Positions 12,918 to 24,581 of a stretch of 64,000 nucleotides of DNA are shown here, one piece after another (position 1 is the first letter of the stretch; every line of letters begins with the position of its first letter). Origin of the DNA: Oncomelania hupensis (Eukaryota; Mollusca; Gastropoda; Littorinimorpha; Pomatiopsidae). Location: contig CM072515.1 in NCBI GenBank assembly GCA_036898135.1, forward strand, positions 55,423,736 through 55,487,735. Reading direction: 5' to 3'. The translations under genes were made by a program, and so were the position numbers. The notes beneath the pieces are model-generated. The model saw only the letters and a program-made list of their open reading frames with translations, was not told the DNA's origin and did not search any database.

Positions 12918-12928
12918 ATTGCATCATT

Positions 12929-13404
12929 AATTTTATCTTATGTCTGAACTGTGAAGACTGTTAGTGTTGTAACTGTTGACGGGTTGTCGTGTTGACTAAA
13001 TTTATCTTTGTTTTACATTTAAATTATAACAATTCTTGGTTTTCATAACCTAAGGCATAACTTTATTAGCCTAGGCATTTCGTACCAGCTGATTTAGTTT
13101 GTATTTAGGGCTGCTTCAGTGCTTCAAAAGAAAAAGATAATTAACTTCTTTATCAGTTCATTAATGCCATATTGTATGCTAGGAAGGTTAGGCTAACAGC
13201 AGTTAGGCCTACACAATATATTGTTGACCAGTATTTTTAATACAGTCTATAGTATAATGATGGGGATCATTTTCGAGACAGTGAGCATTAGCTTTTAATT
13301 TTAAACCACAATCCACAGCACAACATCAATTGAATCATAACTGCGTATACATTTAAATGTAGACATACAAAACAAAAGTAGCATGAAATTTAAAACTACA
13401 AATT
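12929..13404. other. No recognisable feature
   Basis: AT-rich sequence between the repeat copy and the 5' end of the LINE. I see no open frame with domain content and no clear repeat match elsewhere in the window. Confidence 0.5.
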
Positions 13405-14190
13405 AGCAAGATCCGCACGAGAAACAACATCGTCATAGGAACCTGGAATGTCAGGACCCTAACTGCGGAAGGAAAATTAGAAGAACTGGCCCACGAGCTG
13501 GACCACTATCGATGGAACATTCTAGGTATCAGCGAACTGCGCTGGAAAGACCTAGGTGAAACAACGACTGACAAAGGCCACAAGTTCTATTTCAGCGGTA
13601 GAGTTGACAGGCACGAACACGGCGTTGGATTCTTGGTCCACAAGAACATTCTAGCCACTGTCATGGGTTGCCGCCCAGTCTCCAGTAGACTCATTACCAT
13701 CCGTCTGAGAGCAACCCCTTTCAACATTACCATCATCCAGGCCTATGCCCCAACATCAAACTATGAAGACAGCGAAGTGGAGGATTTTTATGAAAATCTA
13801 CAGGCGGCTCTTGACCAAGTGCCGAAGAAGGACATAGTCATAGTGCAAGGCGACTGGAATGCCAAGGTTTGTCAAGATGCGCACCACAACTGGGGAGACA
13901 CATGTGGACCCCACTGCAACAATGAGACAAATGACAGGAGTCTTAGGCTATTGGAGTTTGCCAGATACAACAATCTGGTACTGGCAAACACGCTTGGTCT
14001 CCACAAAAAATCCAGACGATGGACATGGCACAGTCCCGGCGGGGAGCATCATAACCAGATCGACTACATCAAGGTCAAGAAACGCTTCAGATCAAGCATC
14101 AACATTGGCAGGACACGCACTTTTCCAGGAGCAGACATCGGAAGTGACCACGATTCCGTGATGATGTCTATCCGGCTCCATTTGAAGTGA
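13405..14190 (+). pseudogene. LINE endonuclease domain
   Basis: APE-like endonuclease of the RTE element, responsible for nicking the target. Readable blocks in order are GTWNVRTL near 13440, LGISELRW near 13525, IIQAYAPTS near 13735, VQGDWNAKV near 13845, IDYIKVK near 14060 and GSDHDSVM near 14145. The catalytic Asn/Asp/His set (DWN, SDH) is retained. One frame change occurs near 13630 relative to the upstream part, and the next stop at 14188-14190 separates the domain from the reverse transcriptase. Confidence 0.85.
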
Positions 14191-14511
14191 GTAAATACAG
14201 CAAAGTGCACTAGGCTGAAGTTCGACCTGGACAAACTGCAAGACCCAGAGGTGGCAGAACTATTTCAGGCCACAATTGGAGGGAAATTTGCACCACTGCT
14301 CATTTTGGGGGCTGGCGAAGTAGATGTCAACACCATGACCACTACCTTCAACTCAGCTGTAACAGATGCCGCCACTTAGATCCTTGGCACGCACCGACCA
14401 AAGAAGAAGCCGTGGATCACACCTGAACGTTTGGATCTGTGTGATAAACGAAGAGAGTTAAAAAAGAAAAAGAACACCTACCGAAAAATCAACAATGACA
14501 TCTGAAAAGGC

Positions 14512-16327
14512 ATGCGCACAGCAAAGGAAAACTGGATAGAAGATCAATGCCAGGAAATAGAGAACAGTCTGAACAAGAACAACAGCAAGAAGGCCTACCA
14601 GACTGTGAAGCGGCTGGCAAGTGTTAAACAGCCCAAAGTCTCCACGATCCAAAGCAAGTCTGGCATATGCCTTACAGAAGAACAAGAAGTCTTGGACAGA
14701 TGGACAGAGTACTGCTCTGACCTTTACAACCATACACCAAATGGAGACACATCAGTTCTAGCATGTCCTGAGAACAGAGAAGAAGAAGAAATCCTCCCAA
14801 TTCTCCGGGAAGAAGTTGAGGCAGCAGTGCAATCGCTGAAGAAAGGGAAGTCAGCGGGAGTGAACATACCAGCGGAACTGCTACAAGCAGGAGGAGAAGC
14901 GATGATTGATGCCCTCAGCATTATCTGTAACAAGATCTGGCAGAGTGGGGAGTGGCCTACACCATGGACCCAGTCGCTTGTCATCACTCTTTCCAAAAAA
15001 GGTAACCTTCAGGAGTGTGAAAATTACCGCACCATCAGCCTCATCAGCCATCCTAGCAAGGTCCTCCTGAAAATAATACTCAACAGATTGAAACCCCAAG
15101 CTGAACAAATCATAGCTGAAGAACAAGCAGGATTCATGGCAGGGCGAAGTACCACTGAACAGATTTTCAACCTCAGAATAAGCTGTGAGAAATACCTACA
15201 GCACCAACAACATCTATATCATGTGCTCATAGACTTCAAGAAGGCGTTTGAACGAGTCTGGCATGCAGCTCTATGGGCAACAATGAAAGTGTACAACATC
15301 AGCCCTAAAATTATAGAAGTCATCAAAAGCCTGTATGACCAGGCTAACAGTGCAGTCCTCCATAACAGCGTCATCGGGAACTGGTTCACAACAACAATTG
15401 GTGTGCGTCAAGGATGCCTACTCTCTCCAACACTCTTCCACATCTTCCTACAGCGCATCATGTTAGATGCTCTTGCAGATCACGAAGGCACAGTCAGCAT
15501 AGGGGGTAGAGCAATCTCCAATCTTCGTTTTGCGGATGACATTGATGGATTGGCTGGAGAGGAACAAGAACTTGAACAGCTGGTGCTGAGGCTTGACACA
15601 GCCTCCAGAGCTTTTGGAATGGAAATAAGTGCAGAGAAGACCAAAATGATGACCAACAACACCAATGGCATCAACACGGACATCAAAGTCTAAGGCCAAT
15701 CCCTCAACACAGTGCATAGCTTCAAATATTTGGGAGCCATTGTGTCAGACAATGGGTCCCGACAGGAAGTCCTCTCCAGGATCGCACAAACAACTGCTGC
15801 CATGACAAGGTTGAAGCCCATTTGGAAAAACAGGACCATCAGTCTACATTCCAAAGTAAGACTGCTGCGCTCCCTTGTCATCTCCATCTTCCTATATGCT
15901 TGCGAAGCATGGACCCTCACAGCAGATCTACAACGAAGAATACAAAGCATGGAGATGAGGTGCTACAGAAGACTTCTGGGCATTTCCTATACCCAACACA
16001 TCACCAACGACGAAGTCCGACAGACCCATCACACAAGCCATTGGACAACACGATGACCTGCTCACAGTGGTGAAGAAACGGAAACTCCGATTGTATGGCC
16101 ACGTCACCACATCATCAGGCCTTGACAAGACCATTCTGCAAGGCACAGTGCAAGGAGGTAGAAGAAGAGGGAGACCGAAAAATAGATGGGAGGACAACAT
16201 TCGAGAATGGACTGGTTTGACACTGAGCGAAGCCATCAGGGCTGCTGAGGACAGAGAAAGATGGAGTATTCTGGTTAAACTATCATCTGTGGTGCCCCTA
16301 CGACCTTCGGGTTACGGGACAGGATAG
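14512..16327 (+). pseudogene. LINE reverse transcriptase domain
   Basis: Reverse transcriptase of the same RTE element. Visible blocks are KKGKSAGVNIPAELLQ (fingers), SLISHPSKVLLKIIL, IDFKKAFERVWH (motif A aspartate), GVRQGCLLSPTLF (motif B) and LRFADDIDGL (catalytic AD-D). The long frame runs 14512-15693; the last part reads in two further frames to about 16327. The internal stop after INTDIKV (TAA at 15691-15693) and a frameshift near 16040 disable it. It is very similar to the minus-strand copy at 46.3-48.4 kb, so both come from one family. Confidence 0.85.
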
Positions 16328-16585
16328 GATAGGATAGGACTAGAACATGAATAAATTCAGCATTCTTATGGTAACAGATGGCATTTAAGTTGTAAACATT
16401 GTAGGCCAAATAAACAAGATGCTAATTGTATTTCAGTGTAAAATTGTAACATTGTTTGAAAACGGATGAATATTATTATCATGTCTTTAGCTTATATACT
16501 AAAAATAGATACTGCATAAAACATATTAGAATAGGCCATTCAAATCATTACTTCATTGTTGATCATAAGATAACTATGGCTGGAA

Positions 16586-16586
16586 C

Positions 16587-16652
<66 letters not shown>
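16586..16652. repeat. (TTA)n microsatellite
   Basis: About 22 consecutive TTA triplets. Any long poly-Leu frame across it is an artefact of the repeat. Confidence 0.95.
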
Positions 16653-16754
16653 ACAACTATTATTATTAGTAGTACATTATTATATGAGACAAGCCCAGTC
16701 CACCATGCCAAGTGATCTCAGGGCTATATCATGTTATCTTCCAAGTTTAATAAT

Positions 16755-17120
16755 AATAATACAGGATGCTATATACGCGCCTTTCCCCAAATCAATCAGG
16801 TTCAAAGCGCGGCGATCTATACCAACATACATGCTCACCTGTCTCATCCACCCTCACACACACCAAATACACATCCATCACTCAAACAGGTGGTGTAAAG
16901 GGAGGGAGATCGCTATTAGAAGACGGAAGAAATTCAAATGTTTATTTTTGAAATTTTTATATTGACTGCATCCTGTACCATTATTGAAGGGAGGGAGGAA
17001 ACCGGAGTGCCCGGAGAAAACCTTCGGTGACCTCAATAGTCTCGTACTTAAATCACATACGTCCGCCCCATGCAGGAATCGAACCCGCGACCTTCGGCAT
17101 AGGAAACCGGCGCAATCAGC
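16755..17120 (-). repeat. tRNA-derived SINE with V-like core
   Basis: On the minus strand this carries a B box (GGTTCGATTCC, about 17083-17093), a core with CTCCGGGCACTCCGGTTTCC (about 17000-17020), a CAGGTG-containing middle and a 3' end CATCCTGTATTATTATT. It is the same family as the copy at 63.28-63.67 kb. The A-box end of the head is missing, so it is 5'-truncated or diverged. The AAT tail merges with an AAT microsatellite. Confidence 0.8.
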
Positions 17121-17156
17121 TAATTATAATACATGTAGTCCTAATAATAACATTGC

Positions 17157-17214
<58 letters not shown>

Positions 17215-17222
17215 GAATAATA
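17157..17222. repeat. (AAT)n microsatellite
   Basis: Pure AAT/TAA triplets with one AAG interruption. Confidence 0.95.
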
Positions 17223-18956
17223 ACATTACATTTATAGCGCACAGTTCATTGTGCTGACCATCACTTGCATACATAAAAGCATAATGAGTAAAAAGTGCTT
17301 ATAAAAAGAGTATATATAAATGATAAGTATCACATTAGCATCACAAACAAACATAAGTTTAAAAGGCTAATAACAACAAATGTATGTACTTTACTCTTGT
17401 GATGTGTTTATCATTGTCTTATGCAGCTATTGTTTTGAGGAACAATTCATTTTGTATTCACTGTACATTTTTGTCTTTTTTTTTCTCCTTTTTTCGAAAT
17501 CATTTTACAGGGAATATTATTCCTTTGTTTGTGTACAGTTACACTTTACCATAAGACGGTGCTTTTTTCTTGCAGATGTGTGCAAAAAAAGGCATAGCGT
17601 AGATGTGTATTTAAAACACTTACAATGCACATTGCACTTGCTGTACAGTGTACAGTTATTCTACTTTTTTTCTAGTCTTTAGAAATGCTAAGAATAATTT
17701 TGTAAACAATTTTATCATTTGAATAGTAACTGTTATGCATACATGTCATACATACATGTACTCGGTGCATAATTGTACCTATACATACAACTTGAAACAA
17801 CAAGATCTGGAGACAACCTTTATATTCAGTGCTTCAGATTGTTTTCAGACATCATGGGCCCAATGACCCATGGCCATGCAAAATGATGTGTCAATTTTCA
17901 AAAAGATGGGTAATTGACAATCAAAGGTATTCGTATCGTATGTTCACCTAGTCCTTCTTGATTTTTATGACACGCCAGGCTGGCGCATTCACGTTGACTG
18001 TTACGCGCCATTCTGATAAAATATGCGCCAATGGCGCGGGCGCTCCAACAATCTGAAGTACTGATATTCAGGATATATTATGCCTTCTTTGTTTTAAAAC
18101 CAATGATAATTTATACACTGTGAAAATAGTGATGTTTGCCTCTTTTAATCATTTTCATATTCAGATACTGAGATAGCCATCATAGGTATTGCAGTTACCT
18201 TTAAAATAGAACTAATTATAAGTTTCTATGAAAAATAAAATTGGTCTGTTTCCACTTTTTCCTTATGAGGACTGGACAATCACTCATTATCATAGGACAG
18301 ACAACATAAGTGGCCACACTAACCTTACCCGCACCTCCTTTGATGCCCATAACAGGGGGACCGGATATTGATACCCCACCACTTGGCACTACTTGACACA
18401 GATCTAGGCGCCACCACCACAGACTGCAGCATCACGACCCCCCAAAGGGACCATGATCTCGAATGTAGGCGTCAAAGAGCACCACTTATCTGTAACCGTT
18501 CTGCAGTTCCATTGCAAAATCGACAGTCTTTCTCGACCCGACTGAGTCATTTTGAGGCAACCTGACTGTAGGACAGAGGCGGAGAGGCCACGCCTGGCTG
18601 GGAGTCAACCGCTAAACCTGAACCAGGACATCTCGTGTAACATGTGTGGACAGGGCCGCCAAAATGTCTCTTAAACACTCTACTAAGTCAACAACAATAA
18701 GAAGAAAAAGACTTTATTTTAAATCAATAATTAAAATCTAAAACTCTCAACTAGTAAAACAAAAAACACCCAAACTAAGCTACCAGACCGCGGGCCAGGA
18801 CAAAACGATAAAATCCTAGTCAGGACCTTGATCTAAAATTTCCAACTTTAAAAATTTTCCTATTTACCCTATCCTACAAATAAATTTAAAAGATAAGGTA
18901 TCACACCCACCGTCTTACAAGGAGCCAAGGACTCTAAAAGGAATGGCAGTGCCGGT
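17223..18956. other. No supported gene
   Basis: AT-rich to 18.24 kb, then more GC-balanced sequence to 18.96 kb. A plus-strand frame at 17380-17682 is Phe/Tyr-rich low-complexity sequence without domain signals. The part after about 18.24 kb is interrupted at 18,976 by the retroposed insertion and continues after 20,287. Confidence 0.5.
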
Positions 18957-19343
18957 AGATGCTGACCATCAATGCATTAAAACAAGGGTTCTAATTTTCT
19001 TTCATTTTGTTTTAAATGTCAGTTTTGTTTTGTTTTATTAATTTAATTTATATTTAATTTATTTTTGTTACATAATTTCATCTTATTTTATGTTGTAGAT
19101 GTTGTGAGTGTTGATGTATGTTCCCAATTTTTTTATAATGTTCTAATCTGTATTCTTTGTGAATTAAAAGATGTAATAATTTATTTTAATTTCATTTTAT
19201 TTATATATTCATCTCAATCATTTCTCATGACAGTGAAAAAAATTGTTTTATGAGCTTTTTTTATATTATGCTCAAAATATATCCTGATATTGTTTAATGC
19301 TTTCTGCTTCTTGCTGTTAATAATAATAGTAGTAATAATGGTA

Positions 19344-19821
19344 CAGTGGAGTCCACCTATAACGAACCTTGGAATAACGAACACCCGCGATTAGCGTACT
19401 ACCATCCATTTCCCGACACACTCCCTTCTTTGTCTTACTATTTAATCCCTTCCTATAACGAACAAATCCAGCTAGGCAAATAACGAATCTCCGCTTGTAA
19501 CGAACACTGTGTGTATTCCCTTGGCCTACTTTGCCTCATTTGGCTCATCGCCAATAGCGAATAACAGCAGAAGCATGCCAGTTCGTACATAAGTCAACCA
19601 AGCATTGAAGTCATAACTGCCATTGGCTGCTATAAATAGCCTTGAATGAAGTCATTGTTGATAAACTTCGTAGGCCTAGATCGATCTACGTACTGTATGT
19701 TGTGATGTGTACTCATCACCGGTGTGTACTTCCGTTTACAGTACAAATCTCTACAGCGAATCCCGCTTGTAACGAACCCGAAATTACCCCCCTTGAGATT
19801 CGTTATACCCGGACTCCACTG
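19344..19821. mobile_element. pogo/Tigger-like MITE
   Basis: Terminal inverted repeats read CAGTGGAGTCC at the left and GGACTCCACTG at the right, each flanked by TA (19342-19343 and 19822-19823). The subterminal ATAACGAAC repeats (several copies) are typical of Tigger/pogo-type Tc1-mariner elements. At 478 bp there is no transposase, so it is non-autonomous. Confidence 0.85.
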
Positions 19822-19849
19822 TACTAATAATAGTAATAATAATAATAAC

Positions 19850-20077
<228 letters not shown>

Positions 20078-20229
20078 GAATTTTTTACCTTTGATGATGT
20101 GGGTTCAACTTCAGTCTTATTTTCTTTCTTACTTGTAAGTTTTAGATGTGGTACAAAAGATCAAATAGTTTAATTTTAATTTTTTAATTTCATGAACTTC
20201 AATTACAAGAAAACATGCAATTATCATAT

Positions 20230-20270
<41 letters not shown>

Positions 20271-20287
20271 TGCTGACCATCAATGCA

Positions 20288-21514
20288 CAAAGCCAGTTGA
20301 CATGTTTGCAGAGCCGGTAGCTGCCGAACGTAACACTCTCCCTTGTGGGTCTCCCTCACAGACCACGACGGTAGGCCAAGCTGACCACCCACACTGCAAA
20401 AGGAAGGCCGTCTCACGTAAACAGGAGGGAGACACAGTTCTTGGCCAGAAATAGCCCAAACACACACCAAGCGTCCAAATCCACAGTGTCCCAGTCACTT
20501 GTCAATATAAAGTAGAATTTTTCTTTCATATCTCACAATAGTAAGGCAAGGTCACAATGAAAAGTTCAAAGGTCACGACGGCGAGACTCAAACATTTCTG
20601 TGAGACTGTAGCACAGATAAAAGTTCAATAAAACTGAATGAGTGCAGAAGTGTCACACACAGGAATTTCTCAGTCATATCCGACAGGAAATAATGTCGAT
20701 CAGTCCTGGGAATAGATCAGTAGAGTAGAGTACCAATGCCAATTTCAGAGAGGAGACTTGAGGGGACTATAAACTGATAAACACATTAAACACACACAAT
20801 GCCAATGGCGGACCACATCGTAACACAAACCAATAGCAAAAAACCGAAGAACCACCACCTCCCTCTGAACTAACACAAGACACTATTCAGAACTCTCGGC
20901 CACAATGCACAACAGGTCTCCAAACCACAATATAAATCGAAGATGACAAAGCTTTCACATCAAAATATCACGAATGCAGATACAAACATGTCCGCCATCA
21001 ACAAGTCCAAAGCGGAAGTACTGCCGTAATGCCTTGCTCTCTCTCCTGGGCTCTCTCTCCTAGCAAGACAAAAACCTATGTGTTGCTCAAAACAGCTTCG
21101 TCGTGATTCTCCCAATCAGCATAATATATTACACATATTCAGATACTGGTGATTAGGTACAGATAAAAGCAGTTTATAACTATTTTTTCCTTGAAAAAAC
21201 CCTCTCGGATCTAAAGTTATTTCACAAAATAAGGTGGTCGCTACATGGGCCCTTTTTTCAGAAGTCGCCGTATGGCTCAGTTTACTTGTTTTGCTTCTAT
21301 TCCCAAACCGTCAATTCCTCGAACTTCACTACAATGCAAGAATAACTTTAGACATTGGGTCCCAGTTAGCGCATAGTGTCATGTTTCTCCGACGAAGGGT
21401 CTAGGCAGGAAAGCTCAAAGACATAGGGCGACCGGGTTTCGGTCGCCATTTGTCCAAATTACTGTACCAAGGGCCCACGGGGCGACCCAAAGTCGCTCTA
21501 TGGGCCCCTTTATA

Positions 21515-21516
<2 letters not shown>
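20288..21516. other. No supported gene
   Basis: This continues the sequence interrupted at 18.96 kb. It is non-coding in all frames beyond short open stretches. A small cluster of GGGCGACC and GGTCGCC words near 21.42-21.50 kb forms short inverted repeats. It may belong to an old LTR-like repeat, but I found no paired ends. Confidence 0.4.

Positions 21517-21576
<60 letters not shown>
21517..21576. repeat. (TA)n microsatellite
   Basis: Thirty TA dinucleotides. Confidence 0.95.
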
Positions 21577-21577
<1 letters not shown>

Positions 21578-22781
21578 CATGAACGTACTAATACATGGCA
21601 ATCAATATAATATATGTAAACATACACTACCAAAACTACTAGTGTTAACTTACTTCTAATCTCTGGGAATCGTGAAACCGTCTCTAGTCTATCACTTTCT
21701 TGATGAGGCTGGGGCTTTATGGTTCACTTCAGTTTGCTCCTTTGACACCTCGTGGCTTTGCACTTAGTATTTGACTGACTAGCTAAGTTCTCGGATATGG
21801 GGATATGCAGGGGTCTCTACGTCCTTTGACCATTTATTTAATTCTCGTTCTAGTTAATCCCGCTCATATGGGAATCTTCTTTTGGAAATTTTGCTTTCCT
21901 GTCCCACCTGTGGGACACGGTCTGTTACGTCTCGACTTCGAATGTCAGAGACCGGGAGGCGGATAGATCCAATAGAGATATGAGTTGCATGGGCTACTTA
22001 TCGGGCAAGCGACCCTGGTCATATGGCCAAGTAAGCTATTTAACATTCTTGGTTAGCAAGGTCTGCTTGATTGTCTCGGGAACGAACGTTTCAAGGAGGT
22101 TAATTTAACATACGTGGACTTCCCTTTAGATGACTGCTAAATTAATGTCAAGTTCATTCATTACTATCTGTTTATCGCTAAGCTGAGTTACCACATTTTT
22201 GTCATCAACATTTCTGCTGTTACACTTGGGAGAGTGGTTGTCTATCTTCAATTTGTTGGTTAGACTAGCCTTGGGTGGCTTCAGCTGTGCAGAATCCTTT
22301 GGAGTAGCCATTGGGTTATGCAGGACAAGGCGACATGACATTTGTTCTCACGAGGCTGACCATTCGTCTTTTGCTTTTGATGGTGAGCAAGACTACATTG
22401 TTGGCAGGCATTTTATGCAAGTCAGTGGCAATGACTTTGCAGCGATTGTCGTGGCACTAGTAGCTGGCAAACCGGTTTGCTATCAGTACGCTTCCCCGCC
22501 TTGCAGGGCAAATATTTTTATGGTCATCTTACGAATGATGAATAAAAATGACAGTTCGGGTCGGGCTGTGTTCCCAAGGTGGTGGCCGAGAAACGGGAGT
22601 CAAATACTCCGCTCGGCTACACAACTCACAGGCTCTGAAGTATTTTTTTTTGTTTTTGTAAACTCGTAGGCCTCCTACAAACGTACATACAGTAGTATAC
22701 AAGGTCCAACACTCACCAGCTTCGGTTTCCCAACGCCACTAGTCGTTCCAGATACATTCCAACTGCCTTGCGCGCTCTCTC
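21577..22781. other. No supported gene
   Basis: A 156-codon plus-strand frame at 22199-22669 has no recognisable domain, an ordinary length for chance frames in this base composition, and no splice or promoter context. I do not call it as a gene. Confidence 0.4.
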
Positions 22782-22926
22782 ATTGGTCACTTATTAATAC
22801 ACCCTATTAGGCCTAATGAAGGGCGGAGTACTCTTGCAATATTAACACATGATCGTTGGCGACTTTCAAATCTGTTAGTAGTCCGCCCTTCAGTAGGCCT
22901 AATAGCGTGTATTTTTAGGCGACCAA
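22782..22926. mobile_element. Hairpin MITE-like inverted repeat
   Basis: About 50 bases at the left (from CATTGGTCACTTATTAATAC through TTAGGCCTAATGAAGGGCGG) are repeated in inverted form at the right (CCGCCCTTCAGTAGGCCTAA through AGGCGACCAATG), with a central spacer of about 45 bases. This is the architecture of a small non-autonomous DNA element. Target duplications are not obvious. Confidence 0.6.
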
Positions 22927-23989
22927 TGACAGCGGGTATGCATCCGGTTCGATTAGCAGCGTGGTATCAAAATCGGACCAGCTTTTGTGACAGCGTTTTG
23001 GAACAAATTCGCAGTGAATTTGGAGCTGAATTGGTTTGAAATGATAAGAATGTGTTGCTATGAGTGTTTGTGATTCGTCGGCACCCTCCGTTTGAGTTTG
23101 AAGTGGACACAAAAGGTAGGAAAAGCATTTTTGGGGGGTCAGTCGCAAAACGGAAGTTGGCGAGAGTTAGACCTTCTATGTATAGTTTGTAATTAAGACC
23201 TACGAGACTTCCTAGCCTGTGCACAACTATTCCACAAATGACAGTGAATGTTTTTTGGTAGTCCTTGCCAGGACTGCAAAATCTCATCTCCCCGTTCCAG
23301 GGGAAAGTAAAAATGTTGCCGGGAAAGACAAACCATGAAAGTCACTGCCCGGGGGTAAGTGAAAAGCTATGAACGTAAAACAATACAATTGTATCATTGG
23401 CACCGTATCATGTTTACTTTGATCTGCGTAGTAGCCTGTGAAACGTGTGTTTGGGATTTTTACGTCACACTCTAATCGGAAATGTGACAGCGGATTTGAT
23501 TGGTCAATTGTTCAACCCTCAGCCAATGACAGCGCTCCTTTAATCAATAGTGGGGCAATATATCACAGCATAATTGATTGATCAATTGTTCAAACGTCAG
23601 CCAATGACAGCAAGTCTTTTATTTTAATCTTTTCTTGAAGTCTGTCTGCGATGAAAGCCAAAATGTCACTTCTAAAATTAAGATTTTCCAGCAGCCGTGA
23701 CAAAATAGTCTTCAGTGTGTTTCTTTAAGGATTTTTTTTGCTTTCACTATATTGGCAAGTACATTTTTGAGCGGGAAAATAAAAAAAATGACACATTGCT
23801 TAACGGGGCAAGCGCATGTTGAAAACAATTGGCAAACCCTGCCTTGGTAGGGTACACATCCGGGATTAGTTTTAGACAAGCCCTAGACATTCTTGATTCT
23901 ATCCTTCATGTCGTTGGATTATAAGCTTTCAAAATTTGACAGCTTTATTGATGAACATCGGTTTTTTGTAGCGCTAGTTTGGTTTTACT
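22927..23989. other. Non-coding, several CCAAT/ATTGG words
   Basis: CAGCCAATGACAG occurs at about 23520 and again near 23598, each next to a GATTGATC/GATTGGTC and CAATTGTTCAA stretch, so a segment of about 80 bp is duplicated. CCAAT-box-like words are dense, but no gene start is recognised. Elsewhere nothing is seen. Confidence 0.4.
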
Positions 23990-23991
23990 CA

Positions 23992-24024
<33 letters not shown>
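23990..24024. repeat. (CA)n microsatellite
   Basis: CA dinucleotides abut the 5' truncation point of the RTE fragment. Confidence 0.9.
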
Positions 24025-24029
<5 letters not shown>

Positions 24030-24581
24030 CCTGTATGACAAGGCTACCAGTGCAGTCCTCCTTAACAGCGCCATCGGAAACTGGTTTAGAACAACAATCA
24101 GTGTGCGTCAAGATTGCCTACTCTCTCCAACACTCTTCAACATCTTCGTAGAACGAATCATGTGAGATGCCCTTGCAGATCACGAAGGCACAGTGAGCAT
24201 AGGGGATAGAGCAATCTCCAACCTTCATTTTGTAGATGACATTGATGGATTGGCTGGAGAGGAACAAGAACTTGAACATCTGGTACAGGGGCTTGACACC
24301 ACCTCCAGAGCCTATGGAATGGAAATAAGTGCAGAGAAGACCAAACTGATGACCAACAACACCAATGGCATCAACACGGATATCAAAGTCCAAGGTCAAT
24401 CCCTCAACACAGTGCATAGCTTCAAATATTTAGGAGCCATTGTATCAGACAATGGGTCCCGACAGGAAGTCCTCTCCAGGATCGCACAAACAACTGCTGC
24501 CCTGAAAAGGTTGAAGCTCATTTGGAAAGAAAGGACCATTAGTCTACATTCCAAGGTAAGACAGCGACGCTCCCTTGTCAT
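24025..24581 (+). mobile_element. RTE-type LINE fragment, part 1
   Basis: Encodes RT from SLYDKATSAVLLNSAIGN through GVRQ-like motif B, an FVDDIDGL version of the catalytic block (AD-D changed to VD-D) and INTDIKVQGQSLNTVHSFKY. It stops abruptly at GTCAT (24577-24581), where an LTR-like element is inserted; the same LINE resumes at 26412. The 5' end starts inside the RT after a CA repeat. Confidence 0.9.

Larger units (their letters stand above)
13405..16342 (+). mobile_element. RTE-type LINE, 5'-truncated
   Basis: This non-LTR retrotransposon copies its RNA by target-primed reverse transcription. The 5' part encodes an APE-type endonuclease: GTWNVRTL, LGISELRW, QGDWNAK and GSDHDS blocks. 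The 3' part encodes a reverse transcriptase with the RFADDIDGL catalytic block, followed by YGHVT...GGRRRGRPKNRWEDN. It ends in a GGATA repeat tail (about 16318-16340), the short-tandem-repeat tail expected of RTE elements. Compared with the copy at 46.3-49.6 kb it lacks the first few hundred bases. Stops and frameshifts (for example at 14190, near 14380, about 14505, 15693 and 16056) make it inactive. Confidence 0.9.

Noticed and set aside
16456..16653. Poly-Leu protein
   Set aside because: Translation of a TTA microsatellite.
17380..17682. 100-codon hydrophobic frame as a membrane protein
   Set aside because: T-rich sequence gives Phe/Leu/Tyr-rich chance frames; no other coding signal.
22199..22669. 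156-codon frame as a host gene
   Set aside because: No domain, no splice or promoter support, and no conservation evidence within the window.
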